NCBI GenBank assembly: GCA_964403285.1
Contig: CAYOFG010000003.1
Span: forward strand, 1-64,000
Reading direction: 5' to 3'
Source: WVXT01 sp964403285
Lineage (GTDB): Bacteria; UBA6262; WVXT01
DNA length: 64,000 nucleotides
The position numbers and the translations under genes are program-made. Shown here in pieces: positions 55,967 to 62,400 of this stretch. The notes under the pieces are model-generated. The model had not been told where the DNA came from and did no database searches. It saw nothing but the letters and a program-made list of their open reading frames with translations. The stretch's first letter is position 1, and each line of letters opens with the position of its first letter.

Positions 55967-55981
55967 TTTGATTGGAGTGTT

Positions 55982-56029
55982 GGAGTGTAAAGCGAAAGCT
56001 TTACCAGTCCCGACAAGTCGGGACACTCC
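55982..56029 (+). repeat. 48-bp nested palindrome (GGAGTG family)
   Basis: GGAGTG..CACTCC arms enclose TAAAGC-GAAA-GCTTTA and GTCCCGAC-AA-GTCGGGAC. The second hairpin is the module also found nested at 12683. It is the same length as the copy at 56389. Confidence 0.87.
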
Positions 56030-56147
56030 TGGTTTAGATAAGGAGTAGCGAAGCAAAGCTTCACGACAATAGAAGATGGCACCATAGATGGTTCTTGACG
56101 AGAAACACAATCCGTGATGAAAGATTTTACTAAAAATTTACAATTCG

Positions 56148-56194
56148 TTTACAACATTGTAATGTGATTAATATATAATTATATAGTATATAAT
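56148..56194 (+). promoter_or_regulatory. Possible promoter and dyad before gene 3
   Basis: TTTACA at 56148 precedes TATATA/TATAAT-like boxes at 56172-56194. The exact pair is unclear because spacers are 18 bases or more. TTACAA-CA-TTGTAA (56149-56162) is a perfect dyad over the -35 region and could be an operator. Confidence 0.35.
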
Positions 56195-56230
56195 ATTTTG
56201 TCTTTAGTCGTCGGAGAATCTTGAAATAAT

Positions 56231-56330
56231 TCAATATTCCGAAAGGGCAAACCTTGAGCAATCAGGGGGCGCAAAGCCTTGGGGTTACATAGATAGACAA
56301 CATTGCAGTTGAACCAGCCCGGCTGCCGAT
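56231..56330 (+). promoter_or_regulatory. GEMM-type (cyclic di-GMP-I) riboswitch, leader of gene 3
   Basis: AAAGGGCAAACC, the helix CCTTGA/TCAGGG with GCAA loop, GCGCAAAGCC and CGGCTGCCGAT. Relative to genes 1 and 2 the last aptamer stem is CAGC/GCTG instead of CGGC/GCTG (A-U for G-U), so pairing is kept while sequence changes. Confidence 0.88.
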
Positions 56331-56370
56331 AACGAGTATAGAACCCGCTATGGGTAGTCGGGCTTTTTTT
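56316..56370 (+). terminator. Intrinsic terminator of the gene 3 riboswitch
   Basis: AGCCCGGCT (56316-56324) pairs with AGTCGGGCT (56356-56364), followed by T's. Both arms differ from gene 1 (GGCCGGGCT/AGTCCGGCC) in a compensatory way, strong support for the hairpin. Confidence 0.9.
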
Positions 56371-56388
56371 ATATACGCTTGGACTGTT

Positions 56389-56460
56389 GGAGTGTGAAGC
56401 GAAAGCTTCACGGGTCAAACTTTCGTTTGACACTCCAGGAGTATAAAGCGAGAGCTTTAC
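56389..56460 (+). repeat. GGAGTG-family palindromes in the gene 3 leader
   Basis: A full 48-bp element (56389-56436) contains GTGAAGC-GAAA-GCTTCAC and GTCAAAC-TTTC-GTTTGAC. A half element with TAAAGC-GAGA-GCTTTA follows and ends at the ribosome site, as in gene 1. Confidence 0.85.
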
Positions 56461-56465
56461 AGGAG
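56461..56465 (+). promoter_or_regulatory. Ribosome binding site of gene 3
   Basis: AGGAG lies five bases before ATG 56471. The palindrome ends in the base before it. Same layout as gene 1. Confidence 0.85.
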
Positions 56466-56470
56466 AGAAG

Positions 56471-59400
56471 ATGGTTGCTTGGTGGTGTAGCAAGGCAAAT
56501 AAAATATGGCTTAGAGTTCTGGCAGTGGTTGTAAGCAGTGTGTTTTTCTTCACCCAGGTAGTGGGAGCTTCTGTGCCAGATAGAAGTTTCTGGGCAGAGA
56601 GGCGTAAAGCCAGGCAGAAACTCCTCGCTTCCCGGGAAAAACCTCACCAATCAGATAGAAGAGAAAGTTTAGGAGAGAAGCTTGAAGAGAAAGATGTTGC
56701 AGGTGAAGTATCTTCCCTTATCACCCCTCATAATCTATTCACTGTTCCTTCCCAATACGGCACGGTAAGAGAAGTCCATACGCAAGGATCAAGCAAGGAG
56801 CCACAAGGGATGGGGAATAGACTGATTATCCACATCCAGGATGCCCATTCCAGTCCTGAAGCCCAGCTAAACAGCGCGAATATTCTGAAATATCTCCGCG
56901 ATAGTCTAGCCCAAACCTCTGGAGTGTCAAGCGAAAGCTTGACCAGAGAAGATGAAACTATCGTTTCACACTCCAGAGTTGATGGAGTGTCAAGCGAAGG
57001 CTTGACTAAACCTTTATTAATTTGTGTTGAAGGTTCATCTGGTCTTATTGACACCACACTTCTCTCCAGTTTCCCTGAAGAGAAGGTGAAGGAAGAGGTC
57101 GCCAGTGAGTTTCTTAAGGAAGGGAAAATTACTGGAGAGGAATACTTTGCCATAATCAAAGATGAGAAGGCGCCAGTTGTAAATATTTATGGGGTAGAGG
57201 ATAAACGCGCATATGAGAAGAACCTGAAAGCCTTTGACGAAGGTATCTCCTCTGGAGAGAAAATCAGGAATTATTTCCAGAAAGTCCAAGAAGAGATTAA
57301 CCCGCTGAAAGCCCGCCTGTATAACAAGAGATTGAAAGATTTAGAATCGAAGATAGAAGCCTACCAGAAAAAGAAAATCTCACTCAGTCAATACTGCCAA
57401 TATCTTCATCGTCTTTTAGATGATGCGGGTTCGATGAATCGAACCTCTACGGAATCAAATGTAGGGACGACATTTATGACGCCCAAGAGATATCCTAATT
57501 TCAGGCTATTTGTCGAGGCATCTCAATTTGAGGAGAAGATAGACTTCTCCAGAGTAGATTCAGAGAGGTCAAAATATATAAAAGAACTAAGCGAGAAATT
57601 GACTAATGATGAACTATCCGAACTTCTGATTATGAGCCTTGACTATAGATTAGGGAAGGTGACATCGGGTGAATACTATACTTATCTACAATCTCTCTCT
57701 TCCAGAATGGGAAAGGGACTGAGGTCAGAAGACCCCAGAATACTGACTGAGCTTGTGACTTCCAAGGAAGGTAAGAATGAGTATCCCAATCTCAACTTAT
57801 ATATCAAGTACAACAAACTCTACGACAGGATAGACCAGAATAAGCTATTCTCAGAGATTAATGAATTAGAGGAAGAACTCAAAGAAGGGTTATGTGAGAC
57901 AGAAGAGGAGAGGCAATTAGTAAAACTCTCCAGGATGCTTGGTGTTTTAGAGGACTTGGTGAGTCTCAAGATTTCCAATGAAGACCTTGCATATTATTAT
58001 AAACACCGTGATGAGATAACTTCTGGAATGTTCTCCAATTTCATCACTGAGTCAAACTCTCGTTTGACACTCCGTTCGTTTGACACTCCAAACGAATTCT
58101 TGGAGTGTAAAGTGAAAGCTTTACTGAAATTTGAGGAGTTCTACAGAATTGCTTTAAGTAGAAACGAAGCTTTAGTGGATAACACAATCTCCCGGATGGA
58201 AAAAGAAGGAGCGAAAGTTGCAGTTCTTATTGCTGGAGGTTTCCATACGCCAGGGATTACAGAACTTCTCCGTGATAGGAATATATCCTATGTAGTGGTT
58301 ACTCCGAGGCTGGGAGAAGGCTATTCTTCTGATTTAGAAATCTCTCCCAGGAAAAAGAGGACAGACTTTGAGAAAGCAATAGCAGGGATTATGGGGGCAC
58401 TAAGGCCAGCGAGTCTATTAGTTGAGAACCAATCATTTAAAATATTGTCTGCAATGCAACTTTATTTTGGGAGTCTAATTGCTCGCTCTCAGCTTCCTCC
58501 AGCAAAGATAGAAAAGGAACTCGCTCAGATGAGGGATAAGTGGCAAAGTGAACTTGGTGACTTAGCCCAATTGCTGAGGAAGGAATGGCAAATTGAACTT
58601 GACATAGCCGAATTGAAGGAAATGATAGAGAATGTTGCCTTTTTGCCAGTAGTGTTAACCAGAGGCAAAGAGGCATTTGCTTTAGGAGTTACCAGGAGGA
58701 GGGAGAGGAGTCTACCTTTTGTCTTTAAATATGATCTAGTTGAGAAAAAAGTTTCTGAAGTCATCTTTGGCGAAGAGAATTGCCGGGAATTTCTTTCTTC
58801 AGGTTCCTTTGATAACAAGAAAGAGGATCAGGTTGTTGCGCTTGGCAAACTACCGGAACTCTGGAACTTCTTATCCGATGCCTCATTAGAATCAATAGCT
58901 AAGAAAATTTTGAGAATTCCAAAAGGAATCCCGAAGATTGTATTTTTTGACTTAGATGGAGTATTATTTAGAACGCCAACAAATAGATTTGATACTCCGG
59001 CAAAGATATTGTCTAAATATGGTGTAGAAATATCAGCTGAGCAGCTTGAGGAGATTACACATCCCAGCGAGGAGTGGTTTAGAAAGGTGATGCTCGGAGA
59101 GATTACAGAGCAGGAACTTATTACTTATATTAATCAGAAGTTAAGGGAATTTGGTCTTAAGAAAGATCTCACGATAGATGAGTTTTTTGAGATATATTTC
59201 TGCGAAAGAACACCTAATGAAAAATTTTATCCCCTCTTGAGAAAGCTTAAAAGTAAAGGCATAAAACTGGGTATTATTTCCGATAGATTTGCAGGAGATC
59301 CTATTGTATTTAGAAAGAAACTCGATGCTTCTTTCCCAGGTATATTTGAGCGTGAAGACCTCATTTTCTTTTCCTGTGAGAAGCATCTTTCAAAACAAAG

Positions 59401-62400
59401 TATTGCTTTGTTTGAACTGGCAAAAAATGCAGCGAGAACAAAATTCGATATAAAACCGGAAGAAATCCTCTTTGTGGATGACAATGAAAAGTTTATTAAT
59501 GTTGCACAAAGTGCCGGGTTAGAGGCGCTTCAATATGTGTTTTATGATGAAGAAGCACCTGAGCCTGCATCTTATGAAATCTTTAGAGACATCCTTGCTT
59601 TACCTCTTTCTTTAGAAAATAATTTACTTGAGAGTAAAAAGAAGCCAGGGTCAGGTCTTGACTTGGCAGATACCAAAAAAGATACAGAAAAGACTTCGGT
59701 TTTAGGGTTGGGTGCGGCAACACTCTTGACTTTTGGGTTGGGGCTTTTGGAAATATTGCATACAAGTATGCCTCAGACTGGAAGTGAGTGGAGTTTATTT
59801 GTCCCTGCAGTCGTTTTGAGTCTATATGGCTTGCCATTTTTAGGCACATTCCTTACCAGTCTGTTTATTGTTCCATTTATCAGTTTGAAAGGCAAAAAAG
59901 ATGCTCCAGAGTTGAAAAAGATTGTTGAAGAGTCTATCGCAGGGAAAAGAGCCAAAGAGATTGTATATGAAGAGTTTTCAGGCTGGCAAAAATTTAAGGT
60001 AGCAAGGGTCAAACCTGAAAATAAGATACTGTATATTAATAAAAGATGGATAGTTGAATCTGATTGGGCATTCATTAATCGTTTAAGAAAACTCATTCTG
60101 CCTATTATCCTTGCTCATGAAGGCGTTCATTTCACTATCAACCTGTCATTGAGAGCAATCCCACCATTCATCCACTTCTTAAATGAAATTCCTGCCTATT
60201 TCATAATGCCCATAAGTTTCCTGAAAAAATGGTCGCTGTCCCCAATTTCAACGAGGAACGCAAACCGGCCCCTCTACAAGGGCGGTTCGGACTTAGTCAA
60301 AAAGTACGGTGGGAGATTTGCTGGGTGGATAAGTCTACTTAGATCTAAAAATCATTATTTCCAGGATATGGCTAAGTCTAAATTGATTAGAATGGGTAAA
60401 TCCGCAATTCCTGTTTTGCAGAAAGCATTAGAGGATGATTATGCCTGTGTTCGTCAATCTGCTGCAGAAGCGTTGGGTGAAATCGGACCCGAGGCTAAAG
60501 AGGCAGTCCCTGCTTTAGAAAAAGCATTAGAGGGGGACGACCTCTCGTTTGTCCGGGAAGCTGTTGCCAAAGCATTAACAAAGATAACTGGAAAAGACTA
60601 TACAAAACAAGCAGAAGCCCAAGATAACACCCTCAATAACGGCGATTCCTTTGACAGTGCCTTTGGTGGGGAGGGGAAAGGCAAAGGGGACTTTTTGGCA
60701 TTTGATAAGGGTGTCAGTGATGAGGATGCGGATAGGCTGGCGCGGGAAAATGCTATCGGGGGAAAAATTAAATATAAGAAGATTGGGCAGGCAATAAGAC
60801 GCATTGGCAGGGGTAGGGGTAAGATAAGTTTTGGCAAGAGAGGAAGGAATAATCAAAGGGTAGGGAAAATTTTAGCAAGTACCTTTAAAGAACTAAAAAG
60901 GCAGAATGTCCAATTTAAGTTCTCCAAAGGCTTTGGCCGTTATGTGAATAGGGTAGACAATATTGTATATTTAGATGAAGTGTTAAGAGAGGCTTTTCAG
61001 AAGAGACCTCCCCCTGCAAGGCTTGTGCAGTTATTTGCCTTCCTTGCCCACCAGGGTTCCCACAATGAAATTTTTGAACCAGATAACCTGCCTAAAGAAT
61101 TTACTGAAGAAGCTTATGCCGGACTGGCAGAACTTGAGATTTATATCTTAGCCGGTAAAGCCTTAAGAGAAAAACTCCGTCGGACTGTCAAATCTGACCT
61201 GGCTAAACAGAATATAAGTTGGGATAACGTTATTTTGGATGAGTTGTTTGATTTGGCTGATGAATACGATATTACTACTCCGCCTATGACCTTAGAATTT
61301 TATCACGATGGGTTATTTACTTATGTTGGTAAAGGCAAGTTTGTTTCTCAGATTGTTCTTTCCTGCCGAGAGAATCTCATTCCAGAGAATTTAAGAGAAT
61401 TGTATACATATCTTCGCACTCAAGAAAGACAAGGGAAGATTGAATCTTCAGAAGTTGGCTCTACGATTTTGGGTATTTGCGAAAATCTTACCAGGCGGGG
61501 TTACGATAAACAGGGTGTGGAAGAGTTAAAGCGTCTGATTGAAAATAAAGATTGGGAAGAGCTAACTACCAGTTTCTTCCGCGAGGTCACCTTTGGCACT
61601 GCGGGCATAAGAGGAGTAAGAGGGAGACCAAAAGATACAGATACCTCTGAAGAAGGACAGTATCTACCCGGACCCAACCGCATCAACCCTGATACGATAA
61701 AGCGCTATACCATAGGAGTAGCGAATTATATCCTCAACCATGGTTTAAAAGAGCAGGGTGTAGTTGTAGCCAGAGATACCCGCATTGGTTCTCGTCGCTT
61801 CACCGAAGAGGTGATTAAGGTCTTACGTAGAAAAGGCATTAAGGTCTTTCGCTTTGAGGCTGACCGTCCAGTGGCAGAGATGGCTTTGGCTGTGGTGGAA
61901 TTAGGCGCAGCTTTAGGTATTGAGGTTACTGCCATTCATAATCCTCAAAGTGATAATGGCTATAGAATCAGCAATGAATTTGGTGCCCAGTTATTTGGTC
62001 CCGAGAAGCGGGCAATAGTTGTCGAGATTGAGAGAGTAGAGATTGAAGATGTAGATGATTTGAAACTTGATGAATTTGACCCTGAAAAGGATAGAAATAA
62101 TCATCCTGACCTGCACAGGATTATTGGTGGCTCAGATACTGACCGCAATATGGACAGGGTTTATAAAGATAGAGTCACAGAGTATATTCTTAATCCGAGA
62201 ATAGTCCAGGAAAATGCACCTAAGGTGAGGATTGCCTATGATCCCCTCTATGGCGCAGGCAGAAATATTGTCTATGAGTTACTCAAGAATGAATTAGGCT
62301 TTGATGTCCAGAGATACGAACCGCATAGTGTTTCTGACGGCCGATTCCCCGGATTGCCTAAGAATCCTGACCCGGCGGAGGAGGGTATTTTAGATGAGGT

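Larger units (their letters stand above)
55967..56230 (+). other. Intergenic region before the gene 3 riboswitch
   Basis: It holds a GGAGTG-family element (55982), then about 80 bases without visible structure, then a very AT-rich tract (56130-56200) that is the best promoter candidate in the window. No reading frame of note. Confidence 0.6.
56471..58890 (+). other. Constant N-terminal module, Tiki/TraB/ChaN-like (copy 3)
   Basis: D124-A-H126, VEG and G-G-F-H592 are kept. This copy carries extra palindromic insertions, two of them in tandem around 56921-57007. The C-terminal third (58400-58620) has an insertion relative to copies 1 and 2. Confidence 0.55.
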
